Origin: Steinernema hermaphroditum
Lineage: Eukaryota > Nematoda > Chromadorea > Rhabditida > Steinernematidae
DNA: 64,000 nucleotides
Direction: 5' to 3'
NCBI GenBank assembly: GCA_030435675.1
Contig: CM059621.1
Location: forward strand, 5,394,001 to 5,458,000
Shown here: positions 33,360-43,656 of the stretch, one piece after another
How the letters are laid out: every line of letters begins with the position of its first letter
How positions within the stretch are numbered: the stretch's first letter is position 1
Made by a program: the position numbers and the translations under genes
Notes under the pieces: generated by a model
Told to the model about the DNA's origin: nothing
Database searches by the model: none
Seen by the model: the letters and a program-made list of their open reading frames with translations, nothing else

Positions 33360-33803
33360 TTAGTATCGGCGGTACACGGGACGATGAGGCTGGCACTGAG
33401 GATTCGCTTTGGTCGGAGAATTCATCAAAGGAAGCTCGTGGACGACTCTTCGGAGATTCGAGGGCAGATCGACGAGCGCGCCTCGACAATCGATGATTAC
33501 TTCTTGGCGAAGGGCCACGCGATGAAGAGGAAGAAGAGTGCTTCGCTGAGGGGGGTTCCTTTTCCTTCCCTCCTTAGTGACGGTCCTCGCAGAGCGTTCG
33601 CTTTGGTCGCTCTGTTCGCCGCTGCTGGTGGTGATCTCTCCCTCTTCCGAGTCTCGTCTCTTCTCCCCACGAGCACTTGGCTCTTCGTGGACCTTCGCTC
33701 CAATTTCCTTCTCGGGGTCGGGCTTCAGCTCCTTGTCCGTCGAGGGTCGGTGTCGTTTCTTCGTGGGGGGGGGGGGGTCCAGTCGTGGACGACCTCTCCC
33801 CAT
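33360..33803 (-). CDS. Small charged protein with N-terminal AT-hook-like motif, intronless
   Basis: This single frame of 147 residues begins M-G-R-G-R-P-R, an AT-hook-like minor-groove-binding motif, followed by a proline run encoded by ten consecutive C residues. The middle is Lys/Glu/Ser/Arg-rich and probably disordered; the C-terminus ends Y-R-R-Y. A TATA box sits about 50 bp upstream of the ATG, and the sequence is GC-rich relative to its neighbours. A nuclear role is inferred from the AT-hook and charge only. The C10 run makes this reading frame sensitive to indels or sequencing error, so the part before it could be in doubt. No paralogue was seen in the window. Confidence 0.5.
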   Translation of the reverse strand: MGRGRPRLDPPPPTKKRHRPSTDKELKPDPEKEIGAKVHEEPSARGEKRRDSEEGEITTSSGEQSDQSERSARTVTKEGRKRNPPQRSTLLPLHRVALRQEVIIDCRGALVDLPSNLRRVVHELPLMNSPTKANPQCQPHRPVYRRY

Positions 33804-33850
33804 CCGCGTTCTGTCGAAGAGTGAGGGAGGGCCTCGTCGTCCGGCTCCCC

Positions 33851-33884
33851 TTTTATAGCGTCCTCCGATGACTCATCTCCTGAG
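33851..33884 (-). promoter_or_regulatory. TATA box and AP-1-like site upstream of the 33360 gene
   Basis: The reverse strand reads GCTATAAAAGGGG around 33848-33860, a near-consensus TATA box about 50 bp before the ATG at 33803. A TGAGTCA (AP-1/bZIP type) lies about 20 bp farther upstream. TATA-driven intronless genes are unusual among the other genes in the window. Confidence 0.6.
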
Positions 33885-34014
33885 GACGACTATACTTTTG
33901 TTTTCGTCGTTTTGATAGCGACGACAGTCCGTTCGCCGCACCGCCCTCCAACTCGAATCGGCTCTTTTGATTTCGACTCTGATAAACTCGAAACCGCACA
34001 AAAGACACAAAAGT

Positions 34015-34980
34015 TTATTTTATAAACTTGACGATGAACAACGGTTTAGAACCAGCAATAACATTATTACACTTGGGCCACATCAGTTTTACACGTAAAA
34101 GCATACCTCGAACAATTTTTCTGTACGGCTTTATGGCGACAATGAGAACAATCGCATACAGACTCCCGTGGTTTGCCAGGATAACTTCACAGATCATGAA
34201 TAAATTTTCGGCATAGAGCAAATCAGGCTGAAGAACGGTCCACAAAACGAGTAAGATTGGAGCTAAACCGAAGAAGAGCGGAACAGTACTGATGACAATC
34301 AGCGACAGAAGAATACTCCTATGTCTATTCAAGAGGTTCTCCTGCATTACGCCCCTCTTCCTCTCTATAGTCGCAAGAAGAAGGAGCGAAAACGTGGCAC
34401 CAATCGCTATGGCTACCAGGATTCCGAAGAAGAAAGTGGCAATTGTGACGTACTTCTCCCATCCTTCGGATTTAAAACAAAAATACGCTACAGTTCCAAC
34501 GATATTTTCGTTTCCACTGTCGAGCAGCACGGCCCACTTCGTATACAAGAATACTGTTACAGTAATTACACCGACATGTATAAGGAAACAAGCGGTGATA
34601 GATCGGATGGGTCTGATCTTAGTTGAGTCATTGGCAAAAATAAAGAGGTAATACCGATAGCAGAAAGTGGTCACTGTTGCTATGATTGTATTGATGACGC
34701 ATATCAATAGAAACAGACATATTACATGATGAAATAGCTGGCTGTTCACGACGCTAGCTATTCCATCGGATATGAAGCATTCAGACGGATACATCGGGTA
34801 CATGTGCATGAAAATAAAAATGAGATTGGCACAGAAATTCCAATCGAGGCCATTCAGGAGGAACATGGATAAATATCTCATTTTTGGCGGCGTGCATTGT
34901 ATGACGATGTACATTGTGAAGATCTTCACTGGGATGTGGATCACAGCGGCTAGATCAAACGCTCGATTATATAGATTCTC
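34015..34980 (-). pseudogene. Seven-transmembrane chemoreceptor (Srh/Sri-like), copy 5, no in-frame start
   Basis: The frame is open from 34980 to 34015 and encodes the full receptor: L-Y-N-R-A-F-D, H-I-P-V-K-I-F, M-R-Y-L-S-M-F-L-L-N-G-L, M-Y-P-S-E-C-F-I, the loop F-C-F-K-S-E-G-W-E-K, N-H-G-S-L-Y-A-I and K-P-Y-R. No in-frame ATG precedes it downstream of the TATTTCCAG acceptor at 35017. The two ATGs there (34993 and 34982) are both out of frame; the first would be in place if one base were gained or lost. It may therefore be a very young pseudogene, use a non-ATG start, or reflect a base error. The body is otherwise undamaged. Confidence 0.7.
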
Positions 34981-35499
34981 ATGGCCGGGACATGTTAAGC
35001 GTACAATAGTAGAGCGCTGGAAATAATGCTGTTTAGGAGTAATGACAGATTGTATTCAAAGCAATTACCTACGGCGAATAATAATGTGAGAAGCAATTTC
35101 AGTATTTTTGTGTTTCGGTTAGTACACTTTTTTATTTGGTTATTATTGTGAACAGAAGAACCTTTAATGAAGAAAAGAACAAAGCGTGAAGCACACGATG
35201 GTAGTTTCAGAGATTGCCTCTTAATTACACGCTGTTTTTATCCAGCATACTTGCCAATCCATGGAGTACAATCCATGGCCGCAATTCAAAAGGTTGTTTT
35301 CAATACTCCAGCCATTACAGTTGTTTTGTCTTTAACTCATGAGAATCTGTACAATGGAGAAGTACAGTTCGTGAAGGCACTAATAACCGTGCTAAATTTT
35401 TATGCCAAATCTTGGTCGGTCTGTTCTTTTCTATAATTAAAACGAAAGTGTAGGGCGCTCCTCCCTTCCTATCTGCAGCAACTGGAGACGCTACGCGAA

Positions 35500-35733
35500 T
35501 TTTACAAAGTGCACCGTACTTTTAAGATCAGCGAGTCCATTTTCAAGAAAGCAATGGATAAGTTTTTCGACTGGAACGACTGGAAGTTCCCCAAAATATC
35601 AGACAGATTTTTTATTTGCATACTGCATGCAGAGATCGCAGAGCGAACACGGAAAACATTGTCTACCCGAAGCGAGTGTGGATTGTGTTACACATTCACT
35701 GTAATGCCGAAATCTGTTCATGAACTATTGTAA
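35500..35733 (+). CDS. Possible orphan exon with K-F-F-D motif
   Basis: After a CTGCAG acceptor near 35480 the frame reads L-R-E-F-Y-K-V-H-R-T-F-K-I-S, then K-A-M-D-K-F-F-D-W-N-D-W and runs to a stop at 35731. An inverted DNA copy of its central part lies at about 37690-37757 within the first long intron of the glycosyltransferase. The product is unrecognised; the piece may be a remnant of a duplicated gene. Confidence 0.3.
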   Translation, partial: FYKVHRTFKISESIFKKAMDKFFDWNDWKFPKISDRFFICILHAEIAERTRKTLSTRSECGLCYTFTVMPKSVHELL

Positions 35734-36139
35734 TTGAATTTTATAGTCACGTCACAGTTGAAGTTTCAGTGAAAGCAACACCGGTTTGAAACAGGAAACG
35801 GGAAAAAGAGTGTAAGTCCAGGGAAGACTGAGAAAACACCAAATACGGAAATGTCATTTATTCAACCTGTACTGTACTTTGAGGAAATCCCTCTAAACTG
35901 TTGATGTCTAGATAAATTTTTACTCATCTGTCGAACCCGTCACAGTGTTTGCCTTTTTCGCTAACATTCCGCAGAACGTAAACGAGAAAACAAGTCACAG
36001 CGACATCCTCTGGTCTGTGTTCGGAGTTACGCCAACATCAACATCATCCTGAATGCATAATTAATATAGTTGTCTTGTATTCGCAAAACAGCCACCAACA
36101 CATCCATATTGATTATATAATCGGAGCGCCGCACATTGC

Positions 36140-39038
36140 ATGGTATCGTTCAATATGGTGCTCCGATATCATATCAAGAATGTGTTGTTGTTAATTGCAA
36201 TTACTGTAAGCGTTCTCATCTTGATCTCCATGAACAGGTTAGTTCGAGTTCTTCGATTAGCAGCAGCACATTCAAGGCACCATGAAAAACAGCTCAAGTC
36301 GACCACTGGACCGGAAGCAGTTCCGTTGCCCACAGTGAAGACATCCTCAGTTGAAATTTTGAATTATGATGTAGCGAGAAAGTCGCTTGATGCCACGATG
36401 GATCGCTTGAGTGGTTATCGCGACAAGGTCCCATGCTCGAGGATAATTGATCAGACCCTGGATGGACGGTCTCTTCGCAAAACACAACTGTGGAGCTTCG
36501 ACGATGTTAACTTCTGGAATAGCTTTGGCTCCAAGCCCAATATGTAGGACTGGGTCGTTGTAAAATTGACGAAAAACTTATGTTTCAGATGCCAGGTTAT
36601 TAAGGAAACTTTTACGTTCACAACGGAACCGATGTCACAGGAAGAGTTTGAATTTCCCCTCGCTTACAGTTTACTGGTACACAGCAACGCTGTTCAGGTA
36701 AACACCTACAAAGTTGTATAGCACAAATATTATATGACGACAGAGGGCTGCATCAGCCATTATTCAGTGTAAAACGCAATTTATAGAGAATCGTTTCACA
36801 CCCACTTCGAATGTGTTTTGAAATGGGAATACAACAAAATGTAACAACGGTGCCCCCTACAGCTTCGGTTGTATGAAAAAAAGACAGTGAAAGGCAGAAA
36901 AATAGAAAATCCAGCTACATCAGTGACACCCGCTAAGCTTACGCAAAACGGGCACGGGTAAGTGCTTACACATAAAGGTAAGTGCTTACACGCTTAAACC
37001 TAAGCCAAGCCGCGGTTTGCCGAAGCCCCCACGGCTACCAGGCTCGCACAAAATCAACAAGATTAAGCTTTGGCGGGTGTCACTGTTACAGCTGGGTTAT
37101 TTTCTCCGAGAGTTTTTCTCTCCTACAATGACAGCTTTAATATAAGAGTAATGACACTGAAAGAGTTGTCAGGTGTGGGACTAGGTATAGACTACCAAGC
37201 AGACAGACTTACATAGACCACCAGAAGATTCTTCATTTTGACGGATATCGTACCTCAGTGTTTTCCCTAGCCTAATGTGTAGACATAAGGACGGTTGTGA
37301 ACATGAGCTATCACATGTGCTTCAATAGTCATAGCTGAAAAAAATCGAAAATGCAACGTTGAGACACAGTTTGTGCCGCAGAAGTACCGCTCGATACTGG
37401 ACGTTTTCTGCGGCTTACTTCGAAGCAAGAATCGGGCTTTGATTGTGAACATTGGCGTACTATTAAGAGTTGAGATGAAAAACAACTGAGATATAGAAAA
37501 AACCACTTAATCATAATCGAAATTGCTTTCGTCCTATGAAACTCCATTCCGGGCATTGGGATCATCCCAGTTCTTCCATCAAATAGTATCTTTTCGAATC
37601 CTGCTCTTTGCTTAGAGTATACTTGATTCGATCTTCTCCACTTGGATGCGTCTCTTTCCTCCAAAAGTAGCTGTCACCAAAGAATCCTTGGGGCTTGTTG
37701 CAGTCGAAAAACTTATCAATTGCATCCTTTAAATGGATTAACTGATCTTAAAAGTAGTGTTCTCTTTCGTGGAACGGAACAACCTTTTTTGCTCAGGTTG
37801 GTTGAGAAATAAAGAGATTTCTTTGTGCAATGCCACTAATGCTAAAAAGCCTCTCAAACGGCAACTTTTAGGTGTTATTCCTGTTAAGCACCGTCTATCA
37901 ACCCCAGAATCAGTTCTGCATTGCGGTCGACGAGACCACCAACGATGACTTCAAGAGACAGATGTTCCTTCTTGGAGAATGCTTTCCCAACATCTTCGTC
38001 ATGGTAGATTTACAGTCACCTTTAGAGACATTAACTCTCTTCAGATCACACCAAAAGTGCACTGGTGCGGCTTCTCAGTGCTTCAGGGCGTCTACAGCTG
38101 CATCGAGTACTTGGCAAGACTCAGAGATGACTGGAAATACTATCAGGTAAAAGCTAACCGGTTCTGCAAGATAACCATCAGGTCTCCAGTATCTCAGTGG
38201 AGTTGACCTTCCACTGAAGACGAACCTTGAAATGGTGAGAATTTTCAAAAAATTGAATGGCTCGTTCAATGCTGGAATCGCCGATCTCCCGGACAGTCGC
38301 TACAATGTGAGGCATTTGCAGATCTGAGTTCATCAGGTTTACTTATAGAGAGATCACAGCCCTCCATTGCCTCTCTGGAAATCCAGTCTATCTGCAACGT
38401 TCTCCCGAGAATCAGCTAATTTCATGGTTGGCAGCGCGAAAGTTCACCAACTTTACGAATATCTCAAGAATGCATTTTGTCCCGACGAGACGTTTTGGAC
38501 GACGATTGCCGGCAATCCGAATCTTTTGAAGATGCCTGGAGGCTTCAACGCAAGTTTATGGAAACAGAAGTTGACTGGGGAATGGGACAAAAAGTACGGT
38601 ACCAACGAGACAAAGCCCCTGTTGACAGAGAAGAAGTATAGTCTGTTTGTCCCGGAGAAGTACTACATCTCTAGATACCAAGTGTGGTATACGGGCAATT
38701 TTCGCAAATTCGGCAGGAAGTGTTACGGTACTTGCACATAATAGGTCAATATTGATGAAACAAATTTAGGACGATTCACTGCTGAATCGTGTGTTTTCGG
38801 CGTAGGCGATTTGAAAGAGCTGATCAAGAGACCAGAGCTTGTCGGGCACAAATTCTACTTAAACACTCAACCAGCTGCTTTCTTTTGCTTCTACGAGCAT
38901 ACGAGGAAACGTGCCTTGAAAGCGGATACGAACTTCAATGTTGATGCCTACGGAGAACTTCCAGGCCCAAAGCTTCTTGCTGGCACGCCATTTGAGGAAG
39001 TGGAGTTCCGTGCGCCGGGCGGGTACGAGTTTTATTGA
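36140..39038 (+). CDS. Core-2/I-branching-type beta-1,6-N-acetylglucosaminyltransferase (GT14), seven exons
   Basis: GT14 enzymes transfer N-acetylglucosamine (xylose in some members) onto glycans in the Golgi lumen. Exons 36140-36543, 36589-36697, 37872-38003, 38045-38146, 38190-38306, 38349-38727 and 38770-39038 are all phase-consistent and give 503 residues. The N-terminus is a type II anchor (residues about 13-31). Family hallmarks follow in order: L-L-V-H-S before L-S-T-V-Y-Q-P-Q-N-Q-F-C-I-A-V-D, V-H-W-C-G-F-S-V-L-Q, Y-L-S-G-V-D-L-P-L-K-T-N-L-E-M, a S-R-E-S-A-N-F stretch, P-D-E-T-F-W-T-T, and C-V-F-G-V-G-D-L before the C-terminal segment. Most introns are 41-45 bp; intron 2 (1.17 kb) contains a MITE and an inverted gene relic. 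A possible 39-bp in-frame intron at 36238-36276 was not removed. C. elegans has a large gly-family of such proteins; the exact orthologue is not determined. Confidence 0.88.
36912..37094. mobile_element. MITE inside intron 2 of the GT14 gene
   Basis: The 30-31-bp ends (36912-36941 and 37064-37094) are inverted copies sharing CAGTGACACCCG and AAGCTTA, with few mismatches, in a 183-bp element. The interior contains a directly repeated AAGTGCTTACAC block. It has no coding frame. Confidence 0.7.
37560..37757 (-). pseudogene. Inverted relic of the K-F-F-D ORF, inside the GT14 intron
   Basis: The reverse strand reads L-K-D-A-I-D-K-F-F-D-C-N-K, then a charged stretch including G-E-D-R-I-K-Y-T-L-S-K-E and a stop near 37565. 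The first part matches the 35500 ORF at DNA level (TAAGTTTTTCGACTG). The family is unrecognised. It could be an exon of a minus-strand gene nested in the intron. Confidence 0.3.
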
Positions 39039-39204
39039 ATTGTTGTGTTTTGCAGGATTATGAGATAAATGGTCGCATTGTTGTCGCATAGAGGGGTGAA
39101 TCAGGTCAAGATCACGTCATCTGATATGAGTTTGTTCGTCGTCACCGAGTCCGAATTTCTGCACTATGTTATGTGCTTCACCTGATCCCAAGTTCTTATT
39201 GTCA

Positions 39205-39640
39205 TATGCAGGGTGTTTTCTGAAATTGAAAACAGAACTGAAATGCAAAAACGCATCGAAACCGGGAAACAAATTGCAATACCTAATTCCGCGCGCAACA
39301 AACTATACCCAAATATCACTCGCAGTGGTCATATTTAGCGTCGATACAAGGCTGAACGCGCTTCTTGAAAACTAGGTCGACGCGTGCCAGGGTTTCCTGA
39401 CTAATTTGTTCCCAAACATGGTCCAGCGCTCTCTTCAGGGAGTCTGTAGTTGCGTGGCGTCTTCGCCAGGCCTTCTTCTCTAGAATGCATTAAACTGCAC
39501 GGTTCATGGGATTCAGATCCGGCGAGTTGGACGGCCAAATCCTGGGTCTACATTCAGGGAATTTGCGCTCCGTGTGTGGTCCAGGGGATTCCATCGTTGA
39601 TTTTCCTCAACATCTTTAAGTCTCTCAGCTCCTTACAGTT
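39205..39640 (-). pseudogene. Tc3/Tc1-like transposase C-terminal remnant
   Basis: On the reverse strand the text W-P-S-N-S-P-D-L-N-P-M-N, then I-L-E-K-K-A-W, D-H-V-W-E-Q-I and L-A-R-V-D-L-V-F-K-K-R-V-Q-P-C-I matches the C-terminal third of Tc3-like transposases. There are a stop and frame changes. The start of the transposase and the terminal repeats are not recognisable. It lies just downstream of the GT14 gene. Confidence 0.65.
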
Positions 39641-40115
39641 TGAATAATCTCATATGATCTCAGCCCATATGATCTCATATGGCCACCGCATATCGTCGAA
39701 CTACTTTCAATCTCAATGGAGGTACTTTTAACAGACATGGCAAAAGGGAAAAGATAGTCTGGTTAGAATTTTAAGATTTTGAAGAACTTTTACCTCTTCA
39801 GATTATGAATTATCTCAAAAGGCGTTGGCGGAGAGGTTGTTTTTGCCCTTACAATTAAATCACAAGGGTCACTTATTCTCAGGGTTTACTATCGAAATAA
39901 GACCTTTATGAATGTTTTTTCCGCGGGGCGGCCACGGCGAGTTAAGAGATCGTGAGCTTTTTCATCGAATTGAGGACATCGCAATTTGTGAAATTGCTCT
40001 TTTGGTTTAATGACCCTTTGTTTTGAATATCCACATATCTACATTCAGCTGCCATTGCACTTCTGTTTACTTTTGAAGCTCGACTTCTCATTGCTGTTGT
40101 TCATAAGGGGCAGAA

Positions 40116-41079
40116 ATGTCGCAGTTTCAGTCGGATCTCTACAATCGAGTCCTTGACATCACTGCTGCCGTACATATTCCCCTGAAAATATTCACTATCA
40201 TTATTGTCATGCGCTATACGCCACCTAATATGCGCTATTTGTCTAAGTTTCTCCTCAATGGACTTGTGTGGAATTTCGTAGGAAATGTGATTTTCACTTT
40301 TGTGCACATCCACCCGATGTATCCGGCAGAGTGCTTCAGAGTCGACGGAATTGGCAGTTTTATAAAAAGCGAAATCATCCGGCATGTCCTCTTTCTGTCA
40401 TTGGTTATGACCATTGTTAACAGCGCCCTTGCCCTGATGATGACTTTTTTATATCGCTATTATCTGTTCATTTACGCGAACGATGCGTCTAAAGTTAAAC
40501 CTATTCGATCAATCGCTTTTTGCTCAGCTGTTCACTTGTGTGCTGTCGTTATTATTTCATATCTCTACTATAAGTGGGCGCTTATAAGTGCAAGATGACG
40601 TCCCTCCCAATCAGGCGATCTTTTGTTTTCGACCTGAAGGGTTCGAAAAAAGCTTCGCACTATATAGCCTTCTTTTAAGTGTTGTGCTTGTTATTTCTGT
40701 GGCTACTTTCTTCACCCTGATACTACTTCGAAACATCCACAAGAAGAAGGGGACTATGCACAAGAAACTCCTGGAAAACCACAAAGGAATTCTGTGGAGA
40801 CTGCTCACCATCTCAACTATTCCGTTTTTCATCGGTGGAGTGCCTCTGATAATCGCTGTGGTGACAGTGATTGAACCTCATATGCCATATGCCCATAATA
40901 TCTTTCTCATTTCTGTCATGATCCTGGCAAATCACGGAAGTGTCTATGCCATAACTTTGATTTTGGTCCTAAAGCCCTATCGAAGGGCTGCTCGTAGCAT
41001 CCTTTTACGAGTTATCTGTCGGAAATACAATCACAGCGTTGTTCCAGCAAAGTCGTTGTTTATTATCGGATTTTCGTAA
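40116..41079 (+). pseudogene. Seven-transmembrane chemoreceptor (Srh/Sri-like), copy 6, frameshifted
   Basis: Frame one (from ATG at 40116) encodes TM1-TM4 with L-Y-N-R-V-L-D, H-I-P-L-K-I-F, M-R-Y-L-S-K-F-L-L-N-G-L and M-Y-P-A-E-C-F-R, and hits a stop at 40596. The other frame picks up right there with F-C-F-R-P-E-G-F-E-K and TM5-TM7, ending N-H-G-S-V-Y-A-I and K-P-Y-R. A one-base net change between 40585 and 40598 separates the halves, in the extracellular loop before TM5. No GT...AG intron of acceptable length restores the frame; the only candidate (27 bp) keeps the phase. The rest is undamaged, so the break is recent, or a base error. Confidence 0.8.
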
Positions 41080-41144
41080 TAAAATGAATTGTTATGAAAT
41101 GAGTTATTTCATCAGTCAGATGATCTGGAATGTGATAAATATGG

Positions 41145-41212
41145 GCTACTTGGCTCTTACTACCTGGGGGCATGAATTCGCGTGCAGCCGAGTTTATCAC
41201 TATAAATGGAGC
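41145..41212 (+). repeat. Short dispersed repeat, copy 1 (partner at 44452-44510)
   Basis: This segment and 44452-44510 share GGCAT/GGCGC followed by GAATTCGCG(T/C)GCAGCCG(A/G)GTTTAT, plus upstream similarity. The hairpin-like GCGCGAATTCGCGC in the partner resembles a Helitron 3' end. Confidence 0.45.
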
Positions 41213-41401
41213 GGAATGCCATCTTCAATTGGATTTGCGGTACACACTGCCAGCGATGCTCACGTTGCAGCGGCGGTGGTCTGGCAATGGTGATCGGTCG
41301 GGAGATTGGAAGTGCATTTTTTTAATCATTTTAAAATAACGTTTACTTTCCGTTAGAGTACGTATCATTCGTGTGCAATGTTCGTGTTTTTAATGAATAT
41401 A

Positions 41402-42724
41402 CAGGGTGGCGCATAAATACTGTAAGTGGGTCAAACTTTTCAATTTGTCCTGCTTTTTCGCCTTTTTGTACCACTTCTGTTGTTATATTCGTGTTCCTCG
41501 TTCTTTTTTGATCTAGGATTACTGTTTCCCCTGTTATTTTTCTCCTTGCCCCTTCGACAAAATGGTGTCCCAAAATGACCGTTTTGCTACCATCGCTGAT
41601 TAAAAGTGTGAAATGCCGATTCCGGAAATTGAAAAGTTAAGGAAATTCCATTTTTTTCAAATCCAGAGTTTTGTCAAACACTTTTAAGAGACAGAAGGAA
41701 TCACTGTTTGCCAAATAAGTGAAAGACCGAGAACAGTCCAAAACAGCAAGGACCACAGAAGCCATCTGAAACAAGATCAAGCAGAATCTGGCCATATCCG
41801 TAAGAAAACTGGTCGAATAGCAAGGAGTCATTGAGGGATCGCAGAGAAAATTAGTGATAGAAAATCGTGGGCCCGACTCCTACAAGATGGCATACAGCTA
41901 GCTCTTGGACGATCAAATGAAGATCGCAAGACAGGACAAGTGTCGGAAGATAAAGGTCGAAGTCCGCGGAGGGAGCATCCAGAAAATCCTGTTCTCGGAT
42001 GAGAAGATTTTCATCGTTGATCCGGTGCGAAACACCCGGGATCACTGTGAACGTCTTCCGAAAGGCTCTCCCCGCAACGTCACCATCGAAAAGAGCCATT
42101 TCCCAAAGTCCATCATGGTTTGGGCCGGGGTTTCTGGACTTGGGAACGTAGAGCTCGTTTTCTTCGACGCCAATGAAAAAAAAGGTGACCTGCCATGGCG
42201 AGAACTGCCGAAACCTGGTTCTGAACGGCGTGGTGAAATCCTGGGCCCTAGATCTGTCCCTCAACACCGCATGGACGTTTCAGCAGGACTGGACGCCTGG
42301 CCATGGAGTCAAGAATACCCTTGTCTCGTCACAGCCAACCATGTGAAGGAAGGATGTTGGGTCAAGAGGAAAGATATTTGGCTGCGGAACTCTCCGGTCC
42401 TCAACCCTCTCGACTTCGCTGTTTGGTCAGTCCTAGAGACAAACGTATGCGCTACAAGCCACGATAGTGTGAATTCCCTGGAGCGCTCTCTGAAGACCGC
42501 TTGGAAGGAAATCATGCCAAAAGTCACCGCGGGAATCCTGAAGAATTTCCAGAATCGTCTGAACGCCTTAATCAAACTGTCAAGGAGGGCATTTCGAACA
42601 GAGTTCAAGTATGTTGTACAGAATTTCCTCGCCAATCTTACAGTTATGAATTCATTTTGTTTCCTTGTCGTAAATGAAAAGTTATGAGCAGTTTTTCCAC
42701 TTACAGTATTTATGCGCCACCCTG
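41402..42724 (+). mobile_element. Tc1/mariner-superfamily transposon, 1.3 kb, inactive
   Basis: The ends are exact 28-bp inverted repeats starting CAGGGTGGCGCATAAATACT, flanked by TA at 41400-41401 and 42725-42726. The interior carries a transposase pseudogene. Perfect repeats with a broken gene suggest a recent, trans-mobilised or newly decayed copy. Confidence 0.9.
41620..42687 (+). pseudogene. Transposase of the Tc1-like element, disrupted
   Basis: The longest frame (41905-42687) contains the first catalytic block S-D-E-K-I-F, then V-W-A-G-V-S-G-L-G-N-V. A shift to another frame is needed for the second aspartate block (F-Q-Q-D-W-T-P-G-H near 42285), and the frame returns for the third block, which reads S-P-V-L-N-P-L-D instead of S-P-D-L-N-P. 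So the third catalytic aspartate is replaced by valine, and two frameshifts are present. The N-terminal DNA-binding region upstream of 41905 also has stops. Confidence 0.8.
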
Positions 42725-43274
42725 TATTTTTCGACTCGGTTTTAAACGTATTTGTCTTGTTCAGTTGTGGAGGCAGTCGAGTTCCATCTAAAAAAAGCGT
42801 GACAAAGGTTGCAACTGGGTCTTAGGGGTCTCTTTCAAAATTCTCACTTTTCCCGAAGAGCACTAGTGATGTTTTGTCCAGAAACTAACATTTATCGATC
42901 ACGATCGTGGATTCCTGTGATTTTATAAGCGGCTGCTGTATACGCTTCGTGGTCTCGATCTCATAATGTATGCACATCCTCGAAATCTTATTACCATAGC
43001 GTACTGACATAAATAAAGAAAGGTCGTGCTGTCGCCTCTTTACTTACAAATTCTCCTTTCACTCTTTTCTCTGTAACTCTTCTCAACTCTTTTCTTCTTC
43101 TCTCTCTCTCTGACTGGAAACCTCTTCTCTTCTCGTGCCCCAGGCACACCTCGCGGGAAACCTCCTCCGCAGATTACGAACGACGAAACTCTCACCTAAT
43201 CCTCCTCAAGTCAATCTCAACACTGATCTCTCAAACTCGGCTCTAGATGCAAGACTCAAAAAGGATACAAGACT

Positions 43275-43473
43275 TCAACGCAAAACTTTATTTTGCACGA
43301 GTAGAACAATCTCCACAGTTCTCGTACCATTCTGGCCTTCAACTGGCGGGTCGGGGGCGTCGGATTCCTCGGCGGAGTCGGAATCTTTCACGTCGTCTTC
43401 GTACTCCTCAGACCATGCGATTTCTTCGAACGCGTTCCGGGCGACTGGGATGACAGCGGCGAAGCGGATGCAT
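43275..43473 (-). CDS. Probable terminal exon of an unknown protein with acidic tail
   Basis: After a CATTTAG acceptor at 43474-43475, a phase-1 frame reads C-I-R-F-A-A-V-I-P-V-A-R-N-A-F-E-E-I-A-W-S, then an Asp/Glu/Ser-rich stretch and a stop at 43275-43277, with AATAAA embedded just before the stop. Codon pattern and acidic composition look coding. The upstream exons were not found; the preceding minus-strand sequence may be lost or lie within 43.5-43.65 kb. Downstream is a pyrimidine-rich tract at 43050-43130. Confidence 0.35.
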
Positions 43474-43656
43474 CTAAATGTGCCATATTACAGTACCTTC
43501 AGTGGTGAAAAGCTTATCTGATCGGCGGGCCACTCCGCTGCGAAGAACATCTGATCGCAATGTTTTGGAAACGCACTGCATTGAGCTTTTAATGGGCACT
43601 AACCCTTACACATAGTACACAGTTCAATCACTGAAAAGATCACTGAAAAGAGAAAG

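Noticed and set aside
40588..40614. A 27-bp GT...AG segment as an intron repairing receptor copy 6
   Set aside because: Too short for a nematode intron and a multiple of three, so it does not change the frame.
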